DNA from: Colias croceus
Lineage: Eukaryota > Arthropoda > Insecta > Lepidoptera > Pieridae
DNA length: 64,000 bases
NCBI RefSeq assembly: GCF_905220415.1
Contig: NC_059552.1
Span: 2,805,001-2,869,000, forward strand
Reading direction: 5' to 3'
The first letter of the stretch is position 1, and each line of letters starts with the position of its first letter. Shown here one piece after another: positions 35,266 through 50,158 of this stretch. Below the pieces are notes generated by a model. It saw nothing but the letters and a program-made list of their open reading frames with translations, was not told the origin of the DNA and did not search any database. The position numbers and the translations under genes are program-made.

Positions 35266-38200
35266 TCTTTGCTTGTAAACACCATACAACTTTCAAATTA
35301 AAAAATGTGTTTATTTTTCCTAAGATTTTTCCATACATCAATTATCCCTGCCTTGATATACCAACTTAAAAATTTTAATCATAAATGATATTAACGTTAC
35401 CATAAATACGTCAATTTCTAGGGATTTCCGATCATTAACAACAATCTGACCAGTTATTATATCAATTAATTTACTATTAAGAAAAAAATCAATTAAAATA
35501 TGTACCTATAATACTATCAATAAAGATTTATATGCAAATACGATTATTAAAACGGATCTTAATAGCGGATACAACTTAACGGATATAATTATAATGATTT
35601 CATGAATATAAGTTTTAAAAAAACAATTTTTATTACCAACCTCGACTTAAAGTTAACTCTAACTAACGCTAACGTTAATGAAAATTTCGTAAAAGCAATG
35701 TCACTATGTTTTCTTAATATTTGTCAAAAACCTGACTTTACTCACAACGCGACGCACTTTAAAAAACCAAAAGTATTATAGGGCGTTATAATCTCCATGA
35801 TCCAATACATATTTAGTTATCATCTATATAATATTTATAGATTCATCATACACCTGTACATACAACACGTAACCATTCAGTAATCCGTGATATAACATTC
35901 AACAGATAACCTAGATCCTTCAAACTAAAACACCAACATCAAAATACACAGCGTGTAATCCACACGCGTCTGCATTCACGTGAACCGCGATCACGTGCGC
36001 CATCGACATTCAACAAATATATGGCAGTTTTAAATAGCCATTACACAACACCCTGTATACATGAGCGTGTTTATTTTCGGGCCACTATCAACAAACGTAC
36101 AACATTTACGTACGCAATACAGCACTGAATGATACATGTAACTCGTGTCAAATGTATGAATATAGACTACAATAAAAACATCCTGTATACTATGATATTT
36201 TTCTGATAACTTTGTATATTACAGTATTTGTTCCTGTGAATATGGATTCATGCAGAGAGATTTTAAAAGGTAGAGAACCCTGTCTAGGACAAGAAAATAA
36301 ACATTTTTAATAATCATAATAGTTATTAAGTATTGTTATCATTGAATAGGACACTTCTTTCCATCACTGAGATATCGCGTTAAATTTTGATTACTAATTT
36401 CTTGCTAAGTGAAACAACCATTATATAAAAATATACTAGTTATATAAAAGGCTCTACATAACATAATGCCAATACCTAAAGGTATTTAAGTACGCAGTAC
36501 TAAGTCGAAGTTAATACCTAAGTACTCGCTACTTACACTTATAGGTTGCGTGTTATCGTGGTAAGTTAGTTCTAAATACTAGTGAAACTTTTAATCTATA
36601 GTCGATTACAAATCCATTTTATTGAGGTCGTGATAAGTTAGGTGCTTATAATTGAAGTGCAAAATACCAACAGATACCTTCTAGTTGTATATTTTCAACA
36701 TAGATTGTACATAATAAATATTTTTTCTTATTCATATAGCATGTATTGTTTTATTTATTTTAATTTCTTGTTTTGATTTGCCTCAATTGGTAATATTTAA
36801 TAACACCAAAATCCGATTTTTGATGTTATAGGCTAATCTCAACGGAAAGAAAGTTTTAATCGTGCATTATATTAATACATTCATTTGTTTTTACGAGTTT
36901 CAAATATTAGACATAGGTTCATAGGACATTTTTATACAGCTACTACAGTACCTATCGATATTTTTTAGCTATAAGGAAATTGGACTAAATCTCAATATCA
37001 ACATAAACAATAAACTTATCCCCACACAATAAATAAACTACCCATTAATCCCGTGCCGTATTTTATAATTTTCTATAAATTATAGGAATTACTTCCCTCC
37101 ATTTTGACTGTGATCAAATTCATGGGCGGCTATAATTTAGCTGCTAATGCATATTTAATGATACACTCCTACATTAACACTAAATCATTGCTCTTGCTTT
37201 TGACATGCGGAATATTCATTTGCAATTCAAGCCGAAGTGTACAAAACAACGCTTTATTTGACTTAGATATTGCGACCAATATGATTATCATCTATGATTA
37301 TAAAATCGTTTTTGAACTCGATTGTTTGAATCAATCTGCATTTAGCCATTATGTGTATAAATATTATGAAAAATCATTGTTCAATTTTTCAGAGATTACC
37401 TAGTGACTATGTTTTATTAGATTAGTTGATTACCTAGTGTTCTAAAATTAAAACCTAATAGTTTAACGCCCTTAAAAGCCTGCATTAAATAAACATTTAA
37501 AATTTAAATAACTATAAAAGAGGTGTATTTTTTACATCGCTGAAATGGTGACAAATTAATTTACAAATATTTGTACCTAAGTAGATGAAAAATATGTTTG
37601 TATTTCCAATAATGGTATAGGTAAGTTAATTACACCCGACAACATACATTTCTTTGAAAACGATATTTCCCCTTCAATTGACAGCAATTGGAAATTACAG
37701 CTATGTAAATATTAAATTGTTTGAACGAAATAACGGCATCCCACACGCACGTGCTACTCTCTATAGAGTATAGACCAATAGCATAGCATATTATATACTC
37801 TATGCCTATAGACTATACAAATATAGGCAGTAAAATAAACACATAGCAATAGACTGGGCAATGAATAATTAATTTCGACACTGTTCAATTTGAGACTTGT
37901 CAATGCACTAGCAATACGTATTTCAATATGGTTTTACTACCTACATTCATATATCTCTGACAAATAGAACTATTATCAATTGCTAAAGGTTTCACAATGA
38001 AACATACGTCCATTATTACTACCTTGATATAGGTACCTATATTAAAACCTAACATTTGTGATTCAGAATTTTGAGATATGAGTATGATATCTTAAATAAA
38101 GACCTATCTTAAATAAAGATAAGAAACGCTAACGCTAGATTCATTTAATTGAAACTCCGTGAAAGAAGCACAAAAATGTCCCATTCATAAAAAGACATGA

Positions 38201-41200
38201 ACGCAAACAAACGTTCACCTGGCAACTGCTATAACATTAAACGGAGCCGAAAATCAATTTAAATTATGCGTGTTCACAATAAAACAATTTATGGCAGAAA
38301 TTGTTGAGCGGGATTAAAGCAAGGAATTCCCGCCGCGTTCCACGACCGTATAGTATAAATTCAGGGAAACAAAGGTAGCTATTGCTTCCGGCAACCAGTT
38401 TGAATTTCTAACCAACACTGCGGTAGGTATCGGCAAATAATTTCATTTAACAATTATACCTTGGCAGAACTAGTTCGATGTATTATGTATCGACGTTTCA
38501 ATGTGCACGTGTTTATTTACATATAGGTAGATTATAGGTACGATTTTATACTTATTCTGCGGGTACACGTGCAGATATCCAATTGTCACTTACTAAAGAA
38601 AATAAATAAAATATTTTTCCTTTAAGATTGCCATGTCTGCAGCAGAAATATTGTATAGAAATGCGAACTCTGGTGCATTAAGGACTAAGCAACAGATTTC
38701 AAATTTATTATTTATTTATTTGAACCCTTACATCAACTACTGTATTTATTATGCAGGTATGCTCCCTTGAAACAGGTATGCAGACAATTTTTAATTTTAT
38801 AATTCTGGCAGGAAGAAGGTAATGATTATTTAATGATAAATTCTATACACTTATTTGTACAATAATATACATAAATGCATTTTCTAATACTGCCTATATT
38901 AATTACTGGTTTGCTCTTTAAAACCGGACAGACCACCTCCAATATTTTATTTCTTACATTATTTTTTATTAAATTCAGATTTTTAACTATTACCTACCGT
39001 TTTATATATTTCTATTCGAACATAATTACATTTAGCAAACATAAAATTGAGTCTATAATAATTTCTTTGAAATCGAAATTTGCAAATATTTATATCAATA
39101 AAAGATCAAAGCGGCGGATTCAATGAACATCATAAAATTCGAACTAAATATAACATCTGGTTTTACGTATATCACATTTATTAGTACTAAAACATGGTAG
39201 CGTAAACAGGATCGTTGAAAACCGCTGAGAAAAGAAAAGGTGAAACTCATCGAACAAGACACGAGGAAAATTTTAAGGTACACAAAGGTAACGAGATAAA
39301 CTTCCCGATTTCGTGGTTTACTGAACACTATTGTACCCTGTTACGGCTTGAGGGTATTAAGCGCTGTTCCTTTATTATCTGTGAAAAAGTTTACTCAATA
39401 GATTTCGGGGTTGCTTCAAACATCGTTGAAGGGTAAAGAGTATTTACTTATTACGCGCTGTAACAAAACCTTTTTCAACTAACCAATGGCTATAGGGTGT
39501 TGTGAAATTATTCGTAAATTATTTATTCCGTCGACGCAGTTTCTAATAATGATAGGAATGTCGCTATATTCAGCATTATTACAGTAATTATATTTTAATG
39601 AGTTAATGGACGTTTTTGTGGAAGTTATTATTACCTATATTTTTCTGTTTCTGTATTTGCTTGTCTAATTAAACATTTTATATGAATGTCACGGTAATTA
39701 TAAGATATATCAGGAAAATATTACAAATTAAGGATAAGTAGTTAACTACCTAATTTGACTAATTAAATCATTATAGGTACATTCAGGGAAATTGCATCGA
39801 TTATTTTTTGCCAGATGCCTATGTCACGAAATATATTGGTATTTCGTACATATATCTCGCAACGTTATTTCTGAAATAGACACAAACTAATATAACCAAT
39901 ATGTAGCAACATTATATCAAATTTCAAATACAAAATGTTGCAACAAATTCGAGTGTCTAGCATTAAGCTATTTCTTATACTCTATAAATATTTAAGAACG
40001 CATGACCTCGCTACAGCAGTCACCGGTTAGTTTTTCGCGCACAATTTAGAACCTTTAGACTGGCAAACAAACTGCCGGCAGCTTATTTACACGGCGCCAT
40101 CAGAGGAAGTGCAAAGCGGGTGCCGGGTAGCCAAACGGTAAAAGGAAACACACGTAAATCACCACTTTACGACAAACATCTAAAATATTGTTTTAAAAAA
40201 CCGACTACGTAAACAATCTCCCCGTTACGAGTAACAACGCAACATTCCACGCTGACAGCGATTTGGAAGTTTATACGCCCGCGGAAAACAACGCAAACTG
40301 CCTAATTTGTAACACCAACAAAACGATATTCAAATTACATTGTTAGCGCCTTGTTTCGCCCACATTTCGAAAATAAACATTCCGCTAATCAAAAAACAAA
40401 AGGGCGCTCGCAAATCCGTTTTCTAAGAAGATGCCGCGGTAATGTTGACCGTGCAACTTACAAGTTGTGTAATCCTACAATTTGCCGTCGCTAACTCACA
40501 AACACAACAAAACAAAGAGAACATATTCCCCGGCTGTAAGGAAGTTCACTCGAAAAGGCAACTAGCTGCGGGGAAACCTTATATTGTACAATTTATGATA
40601 TGTTTCAACGCTCCGCTCTAGTTTCTGGGGTCATTCGCGCCGCTATCTCCGTTATATTATGTTCAAAATAATAACAATATACGTACAGTGACGTCGTAAA
40701 GGAGGAGAACCAATTTCAATGCAATTCCTATATATTGCATCCGCTGTAAGAGGAATGAGGTACATACAATTATGTACGTTTTTTTATCAGTGTAATTGCA
40801 CAATTTAGCTTACATTAAAGTCAAATAAACGTAGTTTGACGGCAGTTATAGGTCTATAACTCTTGAATTGTTTTGTCCCCATTTGGCTCTGAGTAGCAAT
40901 GAAATAGGAATGGAATGTTCTAGATAAGTGTTTATAGACCAATTAGTGGCAAACAAAATGAGGCCTATCGGGTCGCAGTTAACCAGGTTATGGTAGAGAT
41001 ACAATCACGTTGCTAACTGCAGCATTCGAGACTCTACTTGATTATTACTATGTACAAGGGATTGATAGCAACGTTTTATACATTATCATTTATAAATCAT
41101 TTAACGTAGATAAAAACATTTTATATAATAGGATAAGTTATTTAACACATAAGGTACTTTAATTTAGATATACTATATGATTAATGCGTTTCTCAATCTG

Positions 41201-44200
41201 AAATATTTTATATACATAATCAAATTTGATATTTATGATAAGCAAAAAATATTTATGACTACAAAAAGATTGATACTTTTAGTATAATTAAACTCGAATA
41301 TTGTAAACTTAAATTGTATAATATTGAACGGACGTTCATTCGCCAAAACTCTGTTTGACTGCAGTTTCATGCTTTTACCTTCAAATGCTAACAATTTCTT
41401 TGAGCTCTATGTCTCTCTGCATATAAAGTTTTCGTGACATAACCTTTAAATCATACCTCTAACATAACTGAGCTTCATTACTATCGTAGTATAATGAGAA
41501 ACATTTGCATGACTTAATTGAGGTCGCGGCAATTATTCACTCAATGTACTTAGTACCAATGTATTCAAACTTACAGCAAGCTGACATTCTCATAGATATT
41601 ATATACAATTGCACAAGCATAAAATATTTCTTACTGCAAATGAAAAGTAATATGTTGCGACTTGCGACATCTTATATGAAATTCGAGATAATTTCGCGTG
41701 GAAACTGCAAATGTGATACTAGAAATATTAAGTTATGCGAACAAAATCGTTCATAAAACGCACGCATTGCTTAATGTGTAAATTGATATGAGCTTTGCTC
41801 AATACATATTTACAAATTCAACTGAAAATTAATTGAAATAATAATCAAAGTAAGAAACACTGCAGTTCAAGAATAAAAAAGGCAAGCGCGTATTTAATGG
41901 GCTCAGTCTTATTTTTTCGTTCAGTGCCGTCGTCATTATAACAGCGGTTGCAACAGATTAAAAGATTTTCAAAGAAACAATAGAACAGAGATACTTTATA
42001 AACAGATAACAGACTTCATAAAGCCTTTGTATAGAGATGAAATAATTTAAAGACATTGCAAATTATTATAATTATTATAATGACTTTCATCTCTTAGATG
42101 TAGACAGTATTTTTAGATTAATATAAAGCTACTTATGCCAATGTGTAACTATATCCATACACATAAAAAAAACAACAATCTCAATTATTTTGCACATCGC
42201 CATTATATCCGCAACTGCTTAAATATTCCTCCTTGTACTTTATACATAAACGGATATCCTACGTAAACATAAACACTCCGATACAAAATGAATAAATTGT
42301 GTGTGATATTCATAACACAATTTTCCAATATTGAAGAGATCGATTTCACACTTTCTGGCTCATTAGTCAGGGTCACTAAATACTGTTCCAGCTCGGTTGT
42401 CACGTTATTTTTAACCCTCATGAGGAAAAATAAAACAAAACAACATAAATTTTCGGTTAAAACAAGATGAATTAACCAAACCGCGTTCAATTCCGTAAAT
42501 CATCGTGCGATTCGCGGAAAACCTGATAAATTAAACAATGTACAATTTAAATATATCAAAAAAATAGGCAAGAATTACCGTCGTCAAACGCGGAAGTCTT
42601 TGAAGCAATACAATAATTCACTATTTAATTCGTGACCTCACGTAGAGGTCACAAGTAGTTGTGACAGGCGTACAAATAGCGCTTTTAGCCGTTTCTGGTG
42701 AATTACGCACTTGTCTGGGTTGTGCAAAAATAGATTGATATACTTGGATGCAAATGAGACCTATTTAATTGTATGCAACACGCAGAAGAAATATTTTTTG
42801 TTAAACACTACCTTGAATATTTTATAATGAGTTTTTAACGCATAATCGTTAAGAATTATTTTTTATGCGGACTTCTTTTTACACCATGTTAATTACAACG
42901 TACCTACATTTGAAAACGGGTTCTATCCAACACGACTCCGTCTCGCAATCTACTTAGCCAATCACCTACATACCCTTAAACTTTAAAGGTTAATCGACAA
43001 AAAAGTGAGTATGTGATCACCCTATATCCTATCAAAGGATAAATCCACTAAGCAAACAGCAACTACGAAAGAGGTATTAGCACATTTGCAGACATGTGTC
43101 TCTGAGGGAACATACATACATTTATAATCAAAGATATAGGTGAAGGTATGTTAAGTTAGATCTATCCCACAGCAACTAAAGACAGACAATGTAATAACGC
43201 ACTTAAAAAGTTAAAATGTCAGCCACAAACAGTTAAAGCATTTAAATAACAATAGTCAAGATGGCAGGCTCAAAGTCACATCGGGGTCGTATTCGTAGAG
43301 TACTGTGACCTGGCCCACTCACTGTGAATCTCTAAAATTATTCTAAATGCTACAAGCTCTCTGTAAGTATTTACATTTCATTTTCATATGCAAGTAACAG
43401 TCCAGTGTGAGCGTGCTAGTTTGCAGCGCATTACCAACGGTAAGGTCAAGGTAAAGTTGGAAAAGTGTTATAGAGAAAATCTAAATAGAAATAAGTTTAA
43501 TAATATAGCAACCTCCTCCACAAGCAAGAGGTCCTTTTTGTAAAAAAAATAATCGGGGAAGAAATGTCATTGAATTGAACCTTAGTTGTTTGATGCTTTT
43601 GTTTCGATGGAATTTCTAAACACTTTAACATATTTTTTTACTGATAGACATTCGAATAATCTGTGCTTAATCAATTATTCAAAAACCATCTCAATTACTT
43701 ACAAGTTACACGGTTACACCTACAACTCGAAAAAACACACAACTAACTACAGTTTCGTCAATAGTTACCTACCGATAACCAAAAAGGTGAGTAACTAAAT
43801 AATTTAGTTTCCACATAAATAAAACCACATCGAAACACTACAACAATATTCGATTAAAATAGAATAATAAATGGGCGGTGGGCCCGAACATCCTAATACT
43901 GTAATCAAGTATTAATGAAGTAAGTACCTAGGTATGTTACTAAGACAGCTATTACAATTTCAATCGAACGTAATGAAACATCGTTTGTACATCACGCGAT
44001 CTAGTTCTAGGAATTGTACTAAAATAATCCCAATTCGTTGTATTAAATTTTCATATGAACTTACCTTTTAGTGGTTAATGGGAATCGTTTTTGTGTCGTT
44101 CACTCTGTGACGTGCCATCAATGAAGTACCTTCAAGTACTTTTATATTACTGTATAAATCATATACCTATATGTAGGATTAACCTTTTTATTTAAAAGCG

Positions 44201-44235
44201 CTTTTCTAGAAAACTAGCAATCGGTTTTATAAATT
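35266..44235. other. Long AT-rich gene-free tract
   Basis: I scanned both strands for exon-like islands. GC-richer patches at 38,290-38,360 and 40,020-40,700 are candidates for regulatory DNA but show no splice-bordered frame. The frames at 37,104, 38,875, 39,215 and 41,505 have AT-rich codon use and no domain. A strong minus-strand donor (AAAAG|GTAAGT at about 44,060) has no good coding exon attached. Confidence 0.4.
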
Positions 44236-44466
44236 ACTAGCTTTCCGCCCGCGGATTCACCCGCGTTTTCAAAGAAAAACCCGTATAGTTCCCGTTCCCG
44301 TGGGATTTCCATTTTCCGGGATAAAACCTATCCTTTGTGTTAATCCAAGTTACCCTCTATATGTGTGCTAAATTTCATTGTAATCGGTTCAGTAGTTTTT
44401 ACGTGAAAGAGTAACAAACATCCATACATCCATACTTACAAACTTTCGCCTTTATAATAGTAGTAG
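44236..44466 (+). mobile_element. RTE-like tail fragment, well preserved
   Basis: It begins TAGCTTTCCGCCCGCGG, continues with CCCGTTCCCGTGGGATTTCC, ACCTATCCTTTGTGTTAATC, TAAATTTCATTGTAATCGG and TTCAGTAGTTTTTACGTGAA, and ends with ATCCATACATCCATAC and TTATAATAGTAGTAGGA. It aligns block by block with 54,690-54,910. There is no coding part, only the 3' tail. Confidence 0.8.
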
Positions 44467-45910
44467 GATCATCGCATATTTACAGCCTATTCTTGTTGAA
44501 GATGAACATAATATTTAATATTACAATCTACAAATACAAATAAGCGCAATAATTATTATTACCTAGTATACAAACGGTGCCTACACTTAATGATAGAATG
44601 ATTAACGGAAACAATGCAGGGTCTAGAAAAAAAATATATGTATATAAGCAACGGAAAGGTTTCTCAAATCAAAATTAATTTCTACAGAGTTCTATAAAGT
44701 TCAGGCACATTCGAGTGATGTAGTTCGTACACTTGCGACTTAATAAATTTAATATCTGCCTATCTGTTATTTTTCAATATCGGGTTTGTTTTAATTGAAG
44801 ATGGCAATTCAAACCTTGGAATTACTATCGAACAGGAATCATCTAGTTCTACAGTGCATCATGCATAGCTAATACGATTACAATGTTAACTTAATAAGAT
44901 TTAATGGACTTGCATGTATTATACGTATGTACTTCATTTCGATAGGTACATAGGTACATTGAATAAGTACATTTCCATTCCGAAAACGGACGTGACGCAA
45001 TAACCATCACTAAACATATCCTAGGTATATCGAAACTAAAATCGCTATAATAATAAATATCACAAAGCATGAACCCACAAAACGGTCCATAAAAAGCTTG
45101 TCAATAATTATAACCTAATCACAATAAATGAAAACTGCGACCTATCTCCAGAACGAATCCTCCAATTTTATTTATCGTCTTATCGTCTGACAAAAGGGCT
45201 CGTTCCCAATAACTTTTATGGCGAATCTCGCGAACCGTGACGTCAGAGGCCCGTAAATCGGACCGGCATGAAAACTGCCGGTAATTATGGCCGGGACAGT
45301 CGTGTCCGCGGCAATAAACGAAATATGACGACATAATTATTTAATCGTTTCACATAAAACGACCACTAAACGCAAGACAGTGATTTCGTCGGATAAACAT
45401 TACCAAGTTTTTATTTTTTGGCCACGATTTTATGTACTGTGTAACTATGTGCTATTCATGATACTATCAATGTGTCTACATTGTATATTACAACATGTAT
45501 ACATACGTTAATTACATTTTGCTAAATTATTTTCGAAACGATTCTATTAAAAATGAAGGTAATATCTAAATTTCAAAATTAATAGCATAGGTATCTAATA
45601 CCTATGTATAAATTATACCTACTCGCTATGATTGGAAATTAACTTTTATAACATCACATACCTAATACTCGTTAATATGACCTTAATTAAATACCTATCT
45701 AAATTGAATAACTATTTCGCCAATATTTTACAAACAATTTACCTATAGGCAATACTAATAAAAGGATAATGAAGAGATCACTCTTTAGTGATAAGGCCGC
45801 CCTCTGTGCTAGTTTAGCTATAAGTTTTAGTTTTATGTAATTTGTATAACTAGCATAGTTAGTAAAGTGTTATAAATAAAGATTGTAACAAGAATAACTG
45901 CGTTAAAAAC
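44467..45910. other. AT-rich tract with a GC-rich patch
   Basis: The patch 45,180-45,330 contains GCATGAAAACTGCCGGTAAT, TATGGCCGGGAC and TTTTATGGCGAATCTCGCG. It is compact and GC-rich compared with its surroundings, which fits a conserved regulatory block. The minus-strand frame over it (45,119-45,334) is not recognisable as protein. Confidence 0.35.
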
Positions 45911-46146
45911 AACCGACTTCAAACTTGCATTTGCAACATTTACAAATACAGACAAAAATGCGCATAAAATAAAAACTACTGGGCCTATCCGAATAAAATT
46001 TTTATGGGACCAATTCGACACCATCCCGCATCGAACAAAAAAAGAATCACGTAAATCGGTTCAGAAACCTCGGAGTAATCGGTGTACATACATAAAAAAA
46101 ATATATACCGGCCGAATTGATAACCTCCTTTTTTTTGAAGTCGGTT
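45911..46146. mobile_element. MITE-like element with AACCGACTTCAAA terminal repeats
   Basis: The left end AACCGACTTCAAA (45,911) and right end TTTGAAGTCGGTT (to 46,146) are exact inverse copies of 13 bp. AAAAAC on both sides may be the target duplication. The interior contains ATATATACCGGCCGAATTG as in the partial copy at 24,530-24,588. At 236 bp with no coding frame it is a non-autonomous element of a common family. Confidence 0.7.
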
Positions 46147-49100
46147 AAAAACATGAACCTTGATAGTAGGTAATAGGTATTTTGAATTTTCATTAGGTCG
46201 TGCTATTGTCCAAACGAGCGAAGGTTGTCCATTCACTTACAGTTTTATCACTAAACCTATATCCGCCTTTTAATTTTAATAAATGATAAGACAGTTTAGA
46301 AGGTCTCAATCAAAATTAAATTGCGCTTTCTATGTGTTGGTATTTAATTATAGCTCATTATTAGATTTGTAATTTGGGCGGAAATATGCCTTTAAATTAT
46401 CGTACCCGTTTAGCAGTAGGTAAGTAGACATAAATATTTAATATTTCCTGGTTTGAGGAATTTTATATCAAAAAAGGTAAATTAAAAGCGGCAATTACTT
46501 AGCGGTTAGCACTGAAATTATTTTCAGGTAATATTTTACTAAAATGTTCAGCCAACGCAAGGCTAATAGCGAGTTAAATAATCATTATGGTTTAAAGTGA
46601 CTCTCTGCCGGGTCATGGTCAATAAAACGACTCATGTAGAAACTGAACCAAAGCCGGTCGGGCTTAATTATGAAAATTGGTCAAGTTCACGTTAGGTCAC
46701 GGGTTAGCTGTGGAAACCCAAATTCACTTAAACTAAATACTCTGCACTATTACAAATGACGGACAGGCAAGAAACCAAGTGTATGGAATTTCTTTGAAAC
46801 TATATAGGTGTACATATGAACATTGGTACCTACTACATACAAATTGCGCAACCGTGATAACATATTGGACCATTAGCTTTTAGAATCAATCGTTTAAGAC
46901 CCTTAATCTGTTCTCGTTCATTAAACACGATGAGATATGTGATTCAAGCAGCATTCAGTATTCAACGCAGTCACGATGACGCCTCCGGGCCGTTTGTCGA
47001 CAAACTTTGCGGTATCGGGGTGCAGTCACGTGGAAAGTTCGAGGTTCTTTATGTAATACAGATTATACAGAACACATAACGCATTTCTGCGCCAATCACG
47101 CTTGAGTGACGTGGAAATGACCTCGGTAAAAACTTTTGCCAAAGCAGAGATTTACCGACTCGAAAAATCGATCGTAGAGTCCGTACTGAGTAGCAGTTCG
47201 CCTTCAGGAATACTCCGAAACTACGTAACATTAAGCACTCTGAAGAATACATTGCAAAACTTCGCTCTCGAGGTTTATTTCTTCACAAGCTATTTCAGTA
47301 ACTATTAATGAAATTTTTCGAAAACATTGTAGGTTGTTGTACTATAAAGTTTTCAGGAATATCTCAGAAAGTTGATGTGTTTTTACAACCATTGATTGCA
47401 ATGCAATCGTTATTTTTCTTAAATTTCCACCTCATTTAGTGGTTACATCATCAAATTTAAACATTACGATTAACAAAACAATCCATTCAATTGCCAGCTA
47501 TTAGATGTTATATTATCACACAGTTGATAAGCAGTTGTTTTGCTTATTTGAATGATGTTTGATTTGTAAATTCCAGACTCAATCAAACAAAATCATAGTA
47601 ATATAATATTTATTTTACACTAGCCACTCTTCCCGGGTTGAAACGGAATAAAAAATATAGCTTATGTCAGTCATAGTGTATTTCTACTGATGTTGTAATT
47701 TTTGATCAATTAACATGTTTAAATTTATGTACATAACAACATAAAAACGCACCATCAAACTTGTATAAAAAGTCAATAGCTTACGGGTTTCACCATATCA
47801 TTTCAAATTTTAAAATTGTTTTTTATAATGCTTTTGCTTTTTGCAAAAATGAGCCTCATAAATCGTTATCAATTTAAATGATGAATATTTAAACTGTTTT
47901 GTAACTGCCCCAATTTGCAAAATAAATGTCAACATAGTTAAGATTGATCATGATACAATGAATAAAACGCGAATTAAAAATCCAATTTTCAGAGTGTAAT
48001 AAATAGCATTGAATTTGTGTTAAGGTCTAATAAATTCTACTGTAATAGTGAAAGTGCTAAAACATCTTTCTGTTACCATTCAAATGTTCTAACACTGTAT
48101 AGCGGATTGTATAATAACATCTTACTAAACAAGTTTAACAAGTATGAATCAATTTCCTGCTAACAAGACGTTTATTATTCTTCAATGTATTTTATACCTT
48201 CTATGTGTTAAAACACATTTATTTTTATTGATTCTTGAGCTTAATTAATATAAAAAGTAAGGAAATGAAAACTTGTTCATAATTAAGAAGTTTATAATGT
48301 GATGGAGATAATTATGACAAAGATACAAAAAAATAGAAGGCGTTTTTTTGTATCTTTGAATTTCTGAAGAATTTCATAAAATTTATTCAAATATTATTTG
48401 CTTTACATTTCAAATCATTTTAATTTAAATGATAACTATTTATTGACTGTTTTGAATATCCAAAAATAACATCTAGTTTTTAATATATTTTCCATAAATA
48501 TTTTTCAACAATATATTTGCCACATATGGATACCTTTATCCACTTGAAAGAAAGATATTTAAAATACATAATACAAATAGCTTGACCTACTAACTTGAAT
48601 TACAATTATGTTAATATATGCACAAATTTACAAACAGGTTAGAAGACCACATTGCCTTTTTCATTACACTTCAGACAAAAGTTACATAAAGACGAAAAAG
48701 AAATCCCACTTTCACTTTCTATAAGCACTTTCGTTTGCACATTTAAATTGTATGTTGTTTCCTTGCAATTATAAACATGTTATTGTTTTAAACAAACTTT
48801 TTGGTGACGCAAAGGTTATTAGAATTGCAAATGGGGATAACATACTTTGATAAATTAGAAAACCTACCCTATATATGTCATTAGGAAACACATAAGAATT
48901 ACAACACTTTGATATTTAAATTTTTTAATTCATATGAATATTGCCATTGGTCTCATTATTACATAATATTAAAGGTTTGTTAAAAATGTCTCCTAAAGGC
49001 ACTATAATAGGTGTCATTCCTGTAAAAAAAAATATCATAGTCCTCGTCCATTCAGGGCGGACATTTCAAATTTTCAGCAACAAGGGATTCTATAAAATCA

Positions 49101-49902
49101 ATAAATTATTAACATTTTATCCTATTGAAATATATGTGACCATAAGTCATAAATCATATTGCAACATGCTTATAAAACATATACACAATATAAAGTTTAA
49201 AAAATAAATTTAAAAATCATATCTAATATTCAAACAAATATTATTCACCATATATTAAATTTATGGAAGATTTACACTTGAAGCCAAATGAAGAAAACCT
49301 TTTCTATATAAAATAATTACTCGTCACAGTTATTTGAGCCATAAATAAAATTATCAAAATCCGACGGTCTTTTCAAATTTATATTTCTACAAAGCATTTA
49401 AAATAAATAATAGAATTACACAAAATATTAAAATTATTTTTATGTCCATGTCCATTATCCATATAAATTGATTTGATATGATTCAAGTGTAATAATATTG
49501 TAATGCTGTTAAATAATAGAAATGTTATATGGTTATTAAATAATTCCGGTGCTGTTACTTCCTGGATATCAAGAGCAAACAACTTTCGCCCAGTAAAGAT
49601 ACGGCCTCAGATTGTTCCTGCGCGCGCGCAACCAAAACTCGCCACGGAACGTTACGAATACCTTAGCGCCAGTTACTTTAACATTACGCAAGTCCTAAAT
49701 CATTAACTCAACGTTGCAAATATGCAACCAAGTCAGCGGAACTTGCAAACATCCTAGAGTTCTTATCAGCAAAAAATGTTATCATAAAAAGTTGAAAAAA
49801 AAAACCACTCGTTGGAAACTTTAGTATTTTGCTGATTGATTAATAAGTAAGCTGAAATGTTTTATAATATACCATCAAACGAATCATGAAATATCTGCTC
49901 AC
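46147..49902. other. AT-rich tract, no gene assigned
   Basis: GC-richer patches are at 46,595-46,740, 46,980-47,290 and 49,550-49,690. At 47,049-47,308 open frames run on both strands over the same bases, neither with a recognisable domain. The patch at 49,550-49,690 (CCTGCGCGCGCGCAACC) lies a few hundred bases from the putative minus-strand start and may belong to its promoter region or an early exon. Confidence 0.35.
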
Positions 49903-50158
49903 CGTTTATGTTTATCACGCCAAATCCCAAACAATATAATATCTGTCACTCACACGTTAAAACACAAAACACAGAATTATTTCACCTCTTGACATCTGAC
50001 ATGGTTTAAAAATCTTGAATTATCACAATTATATCTCACTATCAAAACCGTTTATTAAAATAGTTAATTTAAAAACAATAAAATATAGCAAAACGATCGC
50101 AAAATAACGATACAAAACGTAAACAGCTGCCTACTTTGACAGCACCGTCGATTAAACT
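49903..50158 (-). other. Candidate untranslated first exon of a minus-strand gene
   Basis: On the minus strand an insect-type initiator (TTGTCAGTTTAATCG, TCAGT at 50,160-50,156) is followed by about 250 bp without a useful ATG frame and then the donor AAACG|GTGAGCAG. The ATG near 49,998 opens only six codons. It lies about 600 bp from the SCAMP start codon in the opposite direction, as expected of a divergent gene pair. This would be the head of the gene to which the candidate exons at 19.9 and 10.8 kb belong. All of this is signal-based inference. Confidence 0.3.

Noticed and set aside
39215..39436. 73-codon frame in a moderately GC-rich stretch
   Set aside because: No recognisable protein feature and no convincing acceptor.
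47049..47308. Overlapping frames on both strands
   Set aside because: They cover the same bases in opposite directions, neither with a motif. This is most likely a GC-rich non-coding patch.
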